This document shows positions 15,001 through 23,400 of a stretch of DNA of 64,000 nucleotides, in pieces. The notes beneath the pieces are model-generated. The model worked only from the letters and a program-made list of their open reading frames with translations, was not told where the DNA came from and did no database searches. The stretch spans positions 3,247,312 to 3,311,311 of the forward strand of contig JACTAT010000059.1 of NCBI GenBank assembly GCA_014526335.1, written 5' to 3'. The DNA comes from Chrysaora quinquecirrha. Its lineage: Eukaryota > Cnidaria > Scyphozoa > Semaeostomeae > Pelagiidae. A program made the position numbers and the translations under genes. Positions within the stretch are counted from its first letter, which is position 1, and each line of letters opens with the position of its first letter.

Positions 15001-15492
15001 CGGTGTAGTTAATAGTTGCATTAGCTCTTTAAGGTTCGTGATTGCGACCCAAATCTAACATCTAATCTTTCAGGTAGGCCTTGGGCCTTGGCATTTTCGA
15101 AGAATTAGGGGTCTACAAAACGTGTAAATTGCTGGTATCGAAGATTTATTTGAATATTCTATTGCAATGAAACAAGCGATTTCGCAAGCTACTTCGTCTG
15201 TGGACCTTAAGATTAATTTGAACAGCATCATTACCGTTTGCTATATTGTATTAAAGAAGGTGCACTGCATGTGCCGTCATGTATTTTGACCTCGTGCTAT
15301 TTCTGCCAGTTTTGCTAACTTTAGCAGCTGAGCTGACGTTGACTTCTTCTCAGATTTGTCTTCGCATCGTTACCATTCAAATTTTCCCTCGAAATGCTGT
15401 TTAATCCAAGCGCTGCTCTTAGTTTTAGGCAGTCAGAGGAGCTTCATCTCTCAGTTTTATTTTCTCTTGTCGTTTTCATACGACAATTCTGA
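1..15492 (+). CDS. Unidentified multi-exon gene, 3' part (5' end outside the window)
   Basis: I do not recognise this protein. Exons read from splice sites and phase: <1-56, 1211-1444, 2687-2764, 3200-3315, 3406-3451, 4511-4591, 4674-4883, 5134-5226, 6441-6548, 7803-7955, 8820-8945, 10287-10454, about 13705-13811, 14634-14733, 15354-15492. The first twelve join without a stop and nearly all introns are phase 0. The visible protein starts with a charged coiled coil rich in E, K and L. A segment with four Cys follows (TSCNDG, YCESC, LMCPHS), then a basic stretch (RIRRKKSR). After that comes a long predicted-helical half with hydrophobic/aromatic segments (FYEFLYDRYLLDD, IHLFAACLDG, SFISIVYPFLQ). 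No signal peptide or catalytic motif is evident. The join into 13705 is out of phase by the simplest reading and the C-terminus has alternatives. A polyadenylation signal (AATAAA) at 16243 fits the 3' end. It could be a cytoskeletal or ciliary coiled-coil protein, but nothing in the sequence proves that. Confidence 0.7.
449..702. mobile_element. CAAACATTG-type MITE (GGCC-ended)
   Basis: Starts with a GGTCCTGGCCAAAACATTG terminus and ends with a diverged inverted copy (CAATGTTTGATC...GGGC). The interior is repeated CAAACATTGNTTG words in both orientations. It fills the middle of the first intron. Confidence 0.6.
1211..1444 (+). CDS. Unidentified gene, coiled-coil exon
   Basis: Acceptor TTTCTAG, donor GTGAGA, phase 0 at both ends. 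It encodes 78 residues with a heptad-like, strongly charged stretch (LLESELSRLKADEAKEREIK) and then an acidic segment ending KYSAM. Confidence 0.75.
1683..1966. mobile_element. CAAACATTG-type MITE (GGCC-ended)
   Basis: Left end GGCCATGGCAAAACGATC, right end GATCGTTCGGCCGAAGCC, with repeated CATTGCTTG/CAAGCAATG inverted words inside. Diverged copy in the intron after 1444. Confidence 0.6.
2276..2640. mobile_element. AAGGAAC-type MITE
   Basis: Begins CACGTTTTTTATAAGGAACC after a TA and ends at GTG followed by TA. Inner sequence repeats AGTTCCTTA-like words. Diverged member; its right end carries a degraded doubled motif. Confidence 0.6.
2687..2764 (+). CDS. Unidentified gene, Cys-containing exon
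   Basis: Twenty-six codons between a pyrimidine-rich TTTTTTCTAG acceptor and a GTAACT donor, phase 0. Contains TSCNDG and YCESC, which with the next exon's LMCPHS could form a small metal-binding knot; that role is inference. Confidence 0.7.
2873..3055. mobile_element. AAGGAAC-type MITE, partial inverted copy
   Basis: Starts CACGCTTTTTTTATAAGGAACC. It matches, in reverse complement, the right half of the full element at 51944-52350, including the GAGCAAAGCTCGAG stretch, and then the similarity stops. Confidence 0.7.
3200..3315 (+). CDS. Unidentified gene, Cys/basic exon
   Basis: Acceptor CTTTTTCAG, donor GTAAAC, ends in phase 2. Begins TLMCPHS and ends in a basic run RIRRKKS, a possible nuclear-localisation or nucleic-acid contact segment. 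Confidence 0.7.
3406..3451 (+). CDS. Unidentified gene, 46-nt exon
   Basis: Takes up phase 2 and returns to phase 0 (NKAQTGENFGQENTL). Acceptor TATTCTAG, donor GTAAAT. An AAGCAAC-type MITE starts 36 bp downstream, so this exon is tightly bounded by a transposon. Confidence 0.65.
3488..3843. mobile_element. AAGCAAC-type MITE, inverted copy
   Basis: Reverse complement of the copies at 28241 and 47210. CACTT start after TA, then AATAAGCAACTTGACTTT, CCAGCCCTCAAAGTTGC twice, and the shared GTCTCC-like middle. The far terminus is lost after CTTATTGACC. Confidence 0.75.
4511..4591 (+). CDS. Unidentified gene, 27-codon exon
   Basis: Acceptor CATTGTAG, donor GTTAGA, phase 0. Encodes LPRMSLVWEDYQRR... 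ending PLSE. Confidence 0.65.
4674..4883 (+). CDS. Unidentified gene, 70-codon exon
   Basis: Phase 0 at both ends with a GTAACA donor. The acceptor (GATCAAAG) has a pyrimidine tract slightly upstream and is the weakest in this part. Lys/Gln/Glu-rich and probably helical. Confidence 0.6.
5134..5226 (+). CDS. Unidentified gene, 31-codon exon
   Basis: Acceptor ATTTTTAG, donor GTATGT, phase 0. Hydrophobic start (EYIISVINQFYSLMIW), then an acidic tail. Confidence 0.72.
5648..5760. mobile_element. Short TIR element (TAGCCTSCGCGCAGA family)
   Basis: Inverted ends TAGCCTCCGCGCAGACT and AGTCTGCGCGCAGGCTA, 113 bp in all. Related small elements lie at 29253-29311 and 42618-42682. Confidence 0.65.
5785..5860 (-). 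mobile_element. tRNA-like sequence, probably SINE head
   Basis: On the - strand a GTGGGTTCGATTCCTAC T-arm (B box) follows a degraded A-box-like stretch. The anticodon arm does not fold cleanly, so this is more likely a tRNA-derived SINE remnant than a working tRNA. Confidence 0.4.
6441..6548 (+). CDS. Unidentified gene, 36-codon exon
   Basis: Acceptor TTGTTTTAG, donor GTAAGA, phase 0. Encodes DSFYEFLYDRYLLDD..., an amphipathic helix typical of a helical-repeat or cytoskeletal domain. Confidence 0.75.
6789..7194. mobile_element. CAAACATTG-type MITE (GGCC-ended)
   Basis: GGCCTTGGCCAAACTATC left end and GATCGTTTGGCCAGGGCC right end enclose repeated inverted CAAACATTG words. Followed at 7220-7475 by part of a second copy interrupted by the fold-back at 7284. 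Confidence 0.65.
7284..7371. repeat. 88-bp fold-back sequence
   Basis: Perfect 15-bp inverted ends TTCAGTACCAAGAGA and TCTCTTGGTACTGAA enclose CCCGAAACGTCG, a short motif common in invertebrate repeats. It sits inside a degraded CAAACATTG-type MITE. Confidence 0.6.
7572..7630. repeat. 24-bp tandem repeat, about 2.4 copies
   Basis: CGGCGTGTCTTGCACATATA plus CCCC or CCCT, directly repeated. Lies in an intron 170 bp before the exon at 7803. Confidence 0.8.
7803..7955 (+). CDS. Unidentified gene, 51-codon exon
   Basis: Acceptor CTTTTTTAG, donor GTAAGT, phase 0. Encodes QIHLFAACLDGSIDAATCRY... The DGSIDAATC stretch is loosely like a turn between helices but lacks a full EF-hand loop. Confidence 0.75.
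8012..8245. mobile_element. CAAACATTG-type MITE, truncated
   Basis: Left end GGCCCTACCCAGACGATC with inverted CATTG words inside; no right terminus is visible. Confidence 0.5.
8820..8945 (+). CDS. Unidentified gene, 42-codon exon
   Basis: Acceptor TTTCTGCAG, donor GTATGT, phase 0. Encodes EEDLEQLRMGYTAFSENK... ending RFLE. A longer open frame continues past the donor to 9306 but is intron and MITE sequence. Confidence 0.75.
9163..9446. mobile_element. CAAACATTG-type MITE (GGCC-ended)
   Basis: GTCCTGGCC...CCAAACGATCAAACATTG at left and GATCGTTTGGCCAGGGC at right, with nested inverted words inside. Confidence 0.65.
9600..9900. repeat. 172-bp tandem duplication of MITE-like sequence
   Basis: GGCTGTTAGGCCGCGTCGCA occurs at 9637 and again at 9809, with flanking TTTGACAANCAGACTC matching too. 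It abuts the complete MITE at 9902. Confidence 0.65.
9902..10167. mobile_element. Best-preserved CAAACATTG-type MITE, 266 bp
   Basis: Perfect 26-bp terminal inverted repeats: 9902-9927 begins GGCCCTGGCCAAACGATC and 10142-10167 is its exact reverse complement. TTA flanks both sides. GGCC-type ends with a 3-bp TTA target site suggest the PIF/Harbinger group. No ORF. Confidence 0.8.
10287..10454 (+). CDS. Unidentified gene, 56-codon exon
   Basis: Acceptor TCTTTTTTAG, donor GTAAGG, phase 0. Encodes MEVKLLQCPVRDPGRF... through AAERLMTRLYGQ. The ATG at the start is internal to the protein, since the previous exon joins in phase. Confidence 0.75.
12300..12430 (+). mobile_element. 3' end of a LINE (hairpin and TTGAA tail)
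   Basis: A hairpin with arms CGGCCCAAG and CTTGGGCCG is followed by AATAAA and a GAATTGAATTG tail, as at the 3' end of many CR1/Rex-type LINEs. It directly precedes the LINE coding fragment at 12421, which ends in the same tail. Confidence 0.55.
12421..12927 (+). pseudogene. Reverse transcriptase fragment
   Basis: RT palm with motif A (FLDLKKAFD), motif B (QGSCLGPLLF) and motif C (YADD), 168 residues including a non-coding-like start. The usual RT of this group is several hundred residues plus an N-terminal endonuclease, so this is a fragment ending at a premature stop. Confidence 0.8.
13223..13504 (+). pseudogene. C-terminal end of the LINE ORF
   Basis: Reads YKVLHDICPENL... to a final TAG. 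This is the conserved tail of this LINE type, with the usual W-N-x-L/I-P motif (NWNAIPDNV). Same strand as, but different frame from, the RT part. Confidence 0.75.
13705..13811 (+). CDS. Unidentified gene, probable exon with uncertain 5' boundary
   Basis: Open frame encoding SYLSLIHNTPK... to HLRLMND, with a good GTGAGT donor in phase 1 that fits the next exon. The best acceptor (TTTAACCCAG) would need an incoming phase 2, whereas the last certain exon ends in phase 0. Either a small exon between 10.5 and 13.7 kb is missing, or the acceptor is further right (phase 0 is possible at CCAAAG before 13752), or a base is wrong. Confidence 0.45.
14634..14733 (+). CDS. Unidentified gene, late exon
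   Basis: Acceptor CTTTGTACAG, donor GTATGG. Joined to the previous exon it reads DINNDVHATRKISKSY... ending ELAR, phase 2. Read in phase 0 instead, it would stop after about 24 residues. Confidence 0.5.
15354..15492 (+). CDS. Unidentified gene, probable last exon
   Basis: Acceptor TTCTTCTCAG; continues as FVFASLPFKFSLEML... to a TGA at 15490-15492. Alternatively a short intron removes the end and joins TTTATAG at about 15513, giving a C-terminus LARSRRSQEEQEKIALG ending at a TAG near 15580. The two cannot be separated without transcript data. Confidence 0.4.
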
Positions 15493-15777
15493 TTACTTAT
15501 ATCACTTTATAGATTGGCTAGATCAAGGAGAAGTCAAGAAGAACAAGAGAAAATTGCACTCGGTGTCTACGAAATGCAGTAGGGTCAGTCTTTGCATAAA
15601 AACCTTGGTGTGAAGCTGTGCCACAGAAGATCTCTGGATTTTCGAATACCTGAATTTGATTAACCTGAACTGTATAAATGTAAACAAAGAGCTGCTAAAA
15701 ACTTGATTCAGACAAAAAAACCCAAAAAGACTTTATTCCAGGCGAGGAGGGGGGGGATCGAGTATCATTCCCAAGAA

Positions 15778-15951
15778 CAGTGGCAGAAATTCAACATTCT
15801 GACTGGTTGGGCCAAGAGGCCTAACTTTTCCCGACAATTGCTAAAAATTTGGGTTATTTGTGCCATTTTCAGAGGAAAATCGCAAGATTTTCGACAGAAA
15901 TGGAAAAAACCTTGCCCCCCAACTGCCAGCAATTTCTGCCTCTGCCCTTGA
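15778..15951. mobile_element. Small TIR element in the 3' region of the first gene
   Basis: CAGTGGCAGAAATT at the left is matched by the reverse complement of AATTTCTGCCTCTG at the right. About 175 bp, no ORF of note. Confidence 0.4.
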
Positions 15952-16242
15952 AGTAAACGTATGGAATAAGTATCTGTTGTTCCAAGAAAACACCCATCAG
16001 TGACGCTGTCCACACTTCCAATATTTTTCTCCAGGACTGTATGTAACTACTTTGTATTTGTAGCAGAACTGAGTTTTAGTATAAATCTAGGTATGGGGTC
16101 TTATAAATGAAGTTTGGTAATACTTTTATCGTTTTTTCTATATTCATATACAGGGAATCTTACTCTCAAATTGTTAATTGTGTATATAGCATGTAGATAA
16201 GATGAAAGCAAGTTTGATACTGCGAATATGTTGCCTTTAAAA

Positions 16243-16248
16243 AATAAA
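16243..16248 (+). terminator. Polyadenylation signal AATAAA of the first gene
   Basis: Canonical hexamer about 750 bp past the proposed stop and about 320 bp before the next gene's possible 5' end. Confidence 0.4.
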
Positions 16249-16568
16249 TCGCCACAGAGCCAGTTGTTGTGTTTATTCAAGTATCGTCTTTAGGTTGAAG
16301 CTAAGCTTGACATGTAGCAGCTTAGCAGCTTAGGGAGGGTCGGGGAGGGACAATGTGCCCAGGGTAGGGGCACGGAGCGATGTTTTTCGTCGTGATTTGA
16401 GCGTGGAGTGCTATTTCTTTCCTTACAGGTATGCAAATATTAGAGCGCAAAGCGAGTACTCAGTGATGGAGGGAGGGTGAACGCAAGAAAAATTTCACGG
16501 AGCGAGGAGCGAAAGGATTCTGTTGTGACATTTGAATAAAGCGAAAAGTTTGCATGCAGCATTGGCAG

Positions 16569-16703
16569 CATGGCGGACATTGTTTTTCCTTCAATCTTTC
16601 AAGGGAATTGGGGGAACTTGACGAAGAACAGCAAATTATATACCAAATGTCATTTGTTTTCGTTTCCTGACTACGAGGACCCAAACTCAAGAGACGATAT
16701 GGT
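16569..16703 (+). CDS. Possible 5' coding exon for R3HCC1L
   Basis: ATGGCGGACATTG in good start context opens 44-45 codons (MADIVFPSIFQGNWG... to RDDM) ending at a GTATGA donor in phase 0. The only phase-0 acceptor nearby (GACGAAG before 16974) is poor, so the link is weak. Confidence 0.25.
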
Positions 16704-16952
16704 ATGAAAGAGGATTGAAGGTTGCGTTGTGTATTGCGAGAAAATTCCCGCGCGCTTCTACACATCTCTTGGGAGTCAAGAAGAGAACGCTGGTAGAACG
16801 CAGATTTCGGGTTAAAGAATTCTTTTTTAGTTCGGTGGAATGGAAAATTACGCGTTTTTCATCATTCGAAAGGGTGATTGAGAACTCAGGCTGTTGAACT
16901 GTTTCATCTTATCGCTCACTGAGACTAAAAACGAGCAAATATAGAATAAAGA

Positions 16953-17431
16953 GTGGATATAAGTAGGACGAAGCTAGCGAATAGTCTAAAACCAGTTGCC
17001 AGTATTCTGATAGTGGACCAAGAAGACAAAACGGACCGTCAGAAACGCCAACCTGCAGAGGCTTGGGTACGAATTGGCCTAAATCCTAAACAAGAGACTG
17101 TACAAGAACAACAAAGTGAAACGAGGCGAGGATTGAAAAGAATACCAGGAAATACTGCAAAGCTGGCATCCAAATATAATCCACTTGATGATGAAGTTGA
17201 TGATCTTCATTTTAGACATTACATTGAACGGGAAGTAAAAATATTTCAGGCGAAAGTCTCAGAGCTGAAAAGTGAAGAAGATCGTGGGAGATGCGTGCTT
17301 GTTTTCCCTCCTTTCCTCCCCAGAGGACGCTTCTTGATTCATGATTTTCTAAGCTCATTTAATTCCGTCCTGAAGACAAAATCTGTAGGGGAAGGTGAAC
17401 AGAGACGAACGGTTGTCTTTTCTGTTGTCAG
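16953..17431 (+). CDS. R3HCC1L: R3HCC1L exon with the R3H domain
   Basis: Open from 16950; the first codons are GTG GAT ATA and no ATG exists in frame, so the true start is upstream or the GTG is a misread ATG. From DLHFRHYIEREVK the R3H fold begins. LVFPPFLPRGRFLIH carries the Arg-x3-His signature, followed by SVGEGEQRRTVVF. Ends AG|GTTTGT in phase 2. Confidence 0.75.
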
Positions 17432-20400
17432 GTTTGTATGGCAGCAAGCTTTTTTGGCAAACAAGCTAGACTACAGTTGACATCCGCTATCTCGAACTCT
17501 CAAGGGAAACTGGAATTTGTTCGAGATAGCGAATGTTCGAAATAACGGATGCCTCATATAAATATAAAAAAGTATAGTTTTTAAGTCAGAAAAGGAACCC
17601 CTATTAACATGCAGGGTTACTGATCCCAAATTTCATCAAACAAGTCTGGTATTTTTTTACATAGGAGTCAAAGCTCATCTGCTTTCATCCCTACTATTGG
17701 TGAAATTGAGATAATGGCGATGCAGCACAGCTCGAAAGAGAACAGCTTCATTTATTGTATACATGGGCAGCATATCACTTTAGCTGCTGCCATTCCCGCT
17801 CCGCTAGGCGAGCTTATACATATTTTTAGCCTGTCTCTTTATCCAGTTCAGCAGAAAATTTGGCAACGTTCGAGATAAACAGCAGGTTTTCCTCCATGGG
17901 AAATTGAAAATGGTTCGAGACAGCGAATGTTCGAGATAACGGGGTTCGAGATAGCGGATGATTTTTCTATACAAACCCTTATACCAAAACGAGGGGAAAT
18001 GGAAAATCGTTCGAGATAGCGAATGTTCGAGATAGCGGGCAGTCGAGATAGCGGATGTCAACTGTATTATAATATAGTCCAACCATAATGCGGTTCGATC
18101 AGGGGTTCCGGTAGCAAAGCAATCTGGGGCAAAGCAATAGGAAAATAAAAGAACTTGGCAGTTTTAATGAAGGCAGGGCAAGGAGGGAGCAGCTTCCCCA
18201 ACTGCCCCTGTGCTTCCAGCATCCCTGACTGCCATGGGGGCCATTGTGCATTCCATGCACTAGTCTGCAGAGCATGGAAACTGCATGCACAAGGAAATTA
18301 CAAAAGGCAAAAAGTGCACCCCAAAATTTGGGCCTTGCATGTCTATATTAATGTAAATATCCATGTAAATCACGTATTCCTGTATTCTTATACTGGGATT
18401 GAATGCAAGCTGCACCCTGGAAAATCAGGCATGCAGATGCACGCTGCGCACGCCGGAAATTTTTCCTTACACGCAGGAATCTCCATATGCATATGCAGCC
18501 TATGCAGCCTACGCCATACTGGTCCATATCTCTTGCTTGGAGTCTGAGACCTTATTACCATACTGGCATGGGTCTTTCAAAAACAATAGCCTTGACTATT
18601 ATTTCAATTATAGAACAATAGATGTATTGTTTCTCCTGGTGTGAAGTCTGATTTGGTTGGCTGATTGTTTGGCATGACAGTAACAAGGAATGCGCCCTTG
18701 CATGAGGATATAGATCAGTTTGGTAAACAGTGACAGCATTGAAATTTTTTCAATATCTCAACATATCAAGTTTTTAATGCCAAAATCGTGTTCTATTTTG
18801 GCTGAGTCAATTTGATTCAGATTGATGCTTTTGATTCAATTTGATGTTGATCTGATCAGGTCTAATCTAATGCTATCTGACCTGATCTGCTCTTATCCAA
18901 TACAATCTGATTTAATCCAATCTAATCTGAAAGGATCTGATGAATTCAACTCAGATTGATGCTTTTGATTCAATTTGATGTTGATCTGAGCAGGTGTAAT
19001 CTAATGCTATCTGACCTGATCTGCTCTTATCCAAAACAATCTAATTTAATCCAATCTTATCTGAAAGGATCTGATCAATTCAACTCAGAGTGATGCTTTT
19101 GATTCAATTTGATGTTGATCTGATCAGGTCTGATCTAATTCTATCTGACCTGATCTGCTCTAATCCGATACAATCTGATTTAATCTAGCCTTATCTGATA
19201 GGGTCTGATCAAATCAACTCAGATGAATGCCTTTGATTCAATTTGATGTTGATCTGATCAGGTCTGATCTAATTCTATCTGACCTGATCTGCTCTAATCC
19301 AATACAATCTGATTTAATCTAGCCTAATCTGATAGGGTCTGATCAAGTCAACTCAGATGAATGCCTTTGATTCAATTTGATGTTGATCTGTTAAGGTGTG
19401 ATATAATTCTATCTGACCTGATCTGCTCTAATCCAATACAATCTGATTTAATCTGATCTGATCTGAAAAGATCTGATAATGTCTTGTTTGACCTGAGCTG
19501 ATCTGCTTCGACCTGACCTGACCTGATAAAACCATGCAGAATTTTCCTCACAACAAATATGATCACTTGTCAACTAAGGTGCACCTCATCAACAATTGTA
19601 GTTTCAGTTTCTCAGATTTAAGTTTTTTTAATTTGTAGACAATGTTCAGGTGAAACAGCCAAACAGAAGAAACTTTTCAATGAAAACAGGTCAAAGTGTT
19701 TCCTTGGTTCAATGGACGGGCATGAAAAAACTACAAAGTAAGTATAGATGAAATGCAGTCAACTGTTCACTTGGGAGTCTTTCTGTAGAATATGTTCTAG
19801 CAAAATTCTCTCTCTTAGAAGACTAGTTTCTGACTAAGGGGTCGTGACCAATGCTGAAGTGGTAGATGTGCTACCCAAAATTTTGATTTGAGTCCCTTCT
19901 TTGCCATCCAGGACAGGACCCCCTATCTTCAAAGAGATTCAGATTATCCTTGGCCTTTGCAATCCTTGTTTGGAGAAGCTGGATGAGGGTGTGTACCAAC
20001 TGAATTGGAAACCAATGCCCCCAAAGGGGAGTTAAACTTTTTCATGCACTAGAAGAGTTATATACAAGCATGGTCAGATCTGAATGTGCATCATAAAATG
20101 CTTTATAAAAATTTTTAATGTTTTTACTAAGTTAATAATCCTCAGATTAAATAGATGTTTCCAACAGTAAACACCAGTAATTTCCCTTTTATGTACATTA
20201 CTAACCTGTTATAACCATTGATCTATAATTGCCCATAACATTCTTGCTTATAAAGTACCTACTCTGGGATATACCTAGCAACTTTATTACATTTACATTA
20301 CTACATTACATTACTATTCATTACTACTGGGACATATAGACAAAGAACATATCTTGTTTAGATATACTGCTCTAGAGATGCCAAATACGTTAAAATACCA

Positions 20401-23400
20401 GATGATGCTGAGATGCCCAAGCGCATGATGCGTTTAATTAATATTTTCAAAGGTTGCGTTTATTGAAAGGGTGTGCCTAATGGAGGGGGTGAATTTTTTC
20501 GAAAATCGCATTGCCATTTTGTCTGATGGGGTACGGTTAATACAAGGATGCACTGGTCAAATTTGTTCTATCCAGCTCATGGTGCACTTGTTCGGGGATG
20601 CTTTTAATCGGAGGGAGTGCGCTTAATGGAATAAGTACTGTGTTTTTAATTTATTATCAAATAAGGTCTTTGCTTTTTGTGTGCATGTGTATGGGGTTTC
20701 TGAGTTGTGAAAGCTTTGGCTATTTGATTTTCCAAATTTTGTGCGTAGTTTAGTTAAGACAAGAGCTTATGGAGGGAAATAACTATTTCACAAAGATAAA
20801 TAAGCGGTGCAAAATTACTGTTTACCTTACCCACTCTTGATCGTTCAGTTAAGTCTCTAGCTTTTCGGATATATTTGTCATGAATGGCGAACACTAGGAT
20901 AGATTTTTCCACAAGTGGCATACCACAATATGGGATTCGAACCTGGACTGTATGATCAGAGAGCCAACGTTAACGAGAGCCAAATTCCTTGTTATGTACA
21001 CTTTAAATTAATGCTCGCAGCACAGATTCTGATGAGTGGTTTCGGATAACCTTTATTGGTTTGAATTTGAAAACCATTAAGTTGGGCGTTGCAAAATGAA
21101 CTTGGATGTAGTCTCCAACTTTCCTTTAAGGCGATTTCTATGACCTTTATATGTTGGCAAAACAGACCTTTTATATTGGTTGGGTTGAACTGTAATAAAT
21201 TGTAAAGAACTTTAAAATGTGAATGACTCGGAGTTTAAGTCAATGTTTAAGGTCAGGTATAGATAGTATTCATATTTTAGCGTTTGTATCGTTAGGAATC
21301 TATATAGTTTTGTGAATCTGTCATTTTCTGATATTCGTGTCCATTTATTAACAGGAGAAGTCAACGAAGGCCAGATAGACAGCTCTTTGTCCCAAGGCAC
21401 AGGAAAAAAGAGACAGAAGCTCCTCGTACGATCAAAAGGACTCTGAGTATCAAAACAGAGCTCTAAGCGAAGATAAGAGTGATAACAAGAACTATATTTG
21501 CTCTGAAATACTTGAAGTACAGGAGAAATTGGGGGAAGGTTAACTGAGAATTGCGTAGACGATGAAGTTCTTGACTCGGAAAGTAATCAAGCGGCCGAAA
21601 CGAAGGGTCACGTTCAATGTAGTGCTGAAGAAAAATGCGAAGATGTAGTTCAGAATTCTTCGCCCAAGCAAAGTTCTTCCTGTGAAGGACTAGGACGGGA
21701 CGTTGATGAAGGTTGTGGTAAAGGAAAGGCGCGGAATCAAGTTTTGGAGTCTGGTAATAGTTTGATTCGCACCTCTAGCAGAGAGAGTTTATCTTGTGTG
21801 AAAACAGCGAATTACGTCGAAAATGTTCAACCGGAGAAAAATGTCGATGATCCTCGATCAGCGACGGCGTTTGAATGCCGCCAGATAGCTATGGATTTTG
21901 AAGCTACTCACCCAAGCAAGTATATCGACGGTGCTCGGTCAACGACGGTCAACGAAGGCTTTGAAGCAACTGTTGATGTCGAATTTAGTGAGTCACCGAA
22001 GGATTTGGATGATGCTAGATCATCAGTGGTTCTCGAAGGCTCTGGTACAACTACTGTTGTTGCAAGTGCTCCACCAGTGAAGGGCATTGACTGTGTTTCA
22101 TCTGGGAAAATGTTCGAAGCAGCTGAAACAACTATGGATGTCGAAGTTGGTGAGTCAGCGAAGGATTTCGACGGTGCTAGATCAGCAGTTTTCGAAGGCT
22201 CTGGTACAACTACTGTTGTCGCAAGTGCTCCACCAGTGAAGGGCATTGACTGTGTTTCATCTGGGAAAATGTTCGAAGCAGCTGAATCAACTATGGATGT
22301 CGAAGTTGGTGAGTCAGCGAAGGATTTCGACGGTGCTAGATCAGCAGTTTTCGAAGGCTCTGGTACAACTACTGTTGTCGCAAGTGCTCCACCAGATCAA
22401 AATCAAGATACGAATCAAAATCAAGATACGAATTTTGATAATGGAGCTATGTTGTTGAAGTCAGATGGAAAAACGAAAGATGAAATTAGTCGAAATTGTT
22501 CTGGTTCCAGTTTACCACCTTCTAACTCGCAAATAGCTGTAAACAAGAGCTGTAAACCGGAGGGTGAGAATATACCAGATTCTAACTTTACTAAAGATTT
22601 TAATGAATGTGAAAAGCAAAGACAAGGAAGTAGTATGAGAGACAGCGAAGTAAACGCCGAATGTGCATTGAGTGCTGCAAATAACATGTTACCTTCGAAA
22701 ACAAGAGCTCCTCGCTTGGTCAGCGGGCCTTTGACGAGGTCTCGCTAGGTTTGGCGAAAAATTTGATAATTCGTGCTTTGGAGCTGCCGAAATCGAAAAA
22801 GGGTTGTACGAAATCAAGGCAATTGGATGTTGAAATAGTTCGAAATGATTCAGGAGAATCGTCAAATAATGTTAAAAATTTACGAGATAATGACTGTGTA
22901 GAAAGATTTGTTAGTCATTCGAACGCTTCATCTGCTATTAAACAGAGAAAAGCAACGTCTGATAAACATGATGCTGCAGTGGATAGCAGTACTGCCGGCA
23001 AAAGCCTTGAAGTTTGTGAAGATCTTAATTTAGAGAACAACATTGGGAATAAGATAGCATCTAATAGTTCAGCTAATAAAGCAATTGCGACTGAAACGCA
23101 GGAAAAGATGCCAGAATCAAGCGAAACACCCAATTCAGGAGACAAGAAAAAATGGAAATCAAGGAAAATGAAACTTCAGAAAAAGGGCAAAAATGAGAGT
23201 GATAATAAAAGGTCAAGCAATTTACGTAATAAAGGAATCAGAGATGCGAATGATTGTAGCGATGGAAAAAGTATAAGTAAAGAGAACAGAGAACATAATA
23301 CAAATGGCAGTGAAGATGATTGGGATGTTAAATGGAATGAAAGTGGGGAATGTTTAAACGAAGAAGCATTGTCTGAGGTATGTTCATTTTCAATGTTTAT

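Noticed and set aside
16340..16420. G-rich stretch before R3HCC1L as a CpG-type promoter
   Set aside because: Few CpGs and no clear core-promoter element; too weak to call.
18155..18547. 130-codon open frame on the + strand
   Set aside because: Low-complexity GCATGC-rich intron sequence of R3HCC1L; no splice or domain support.
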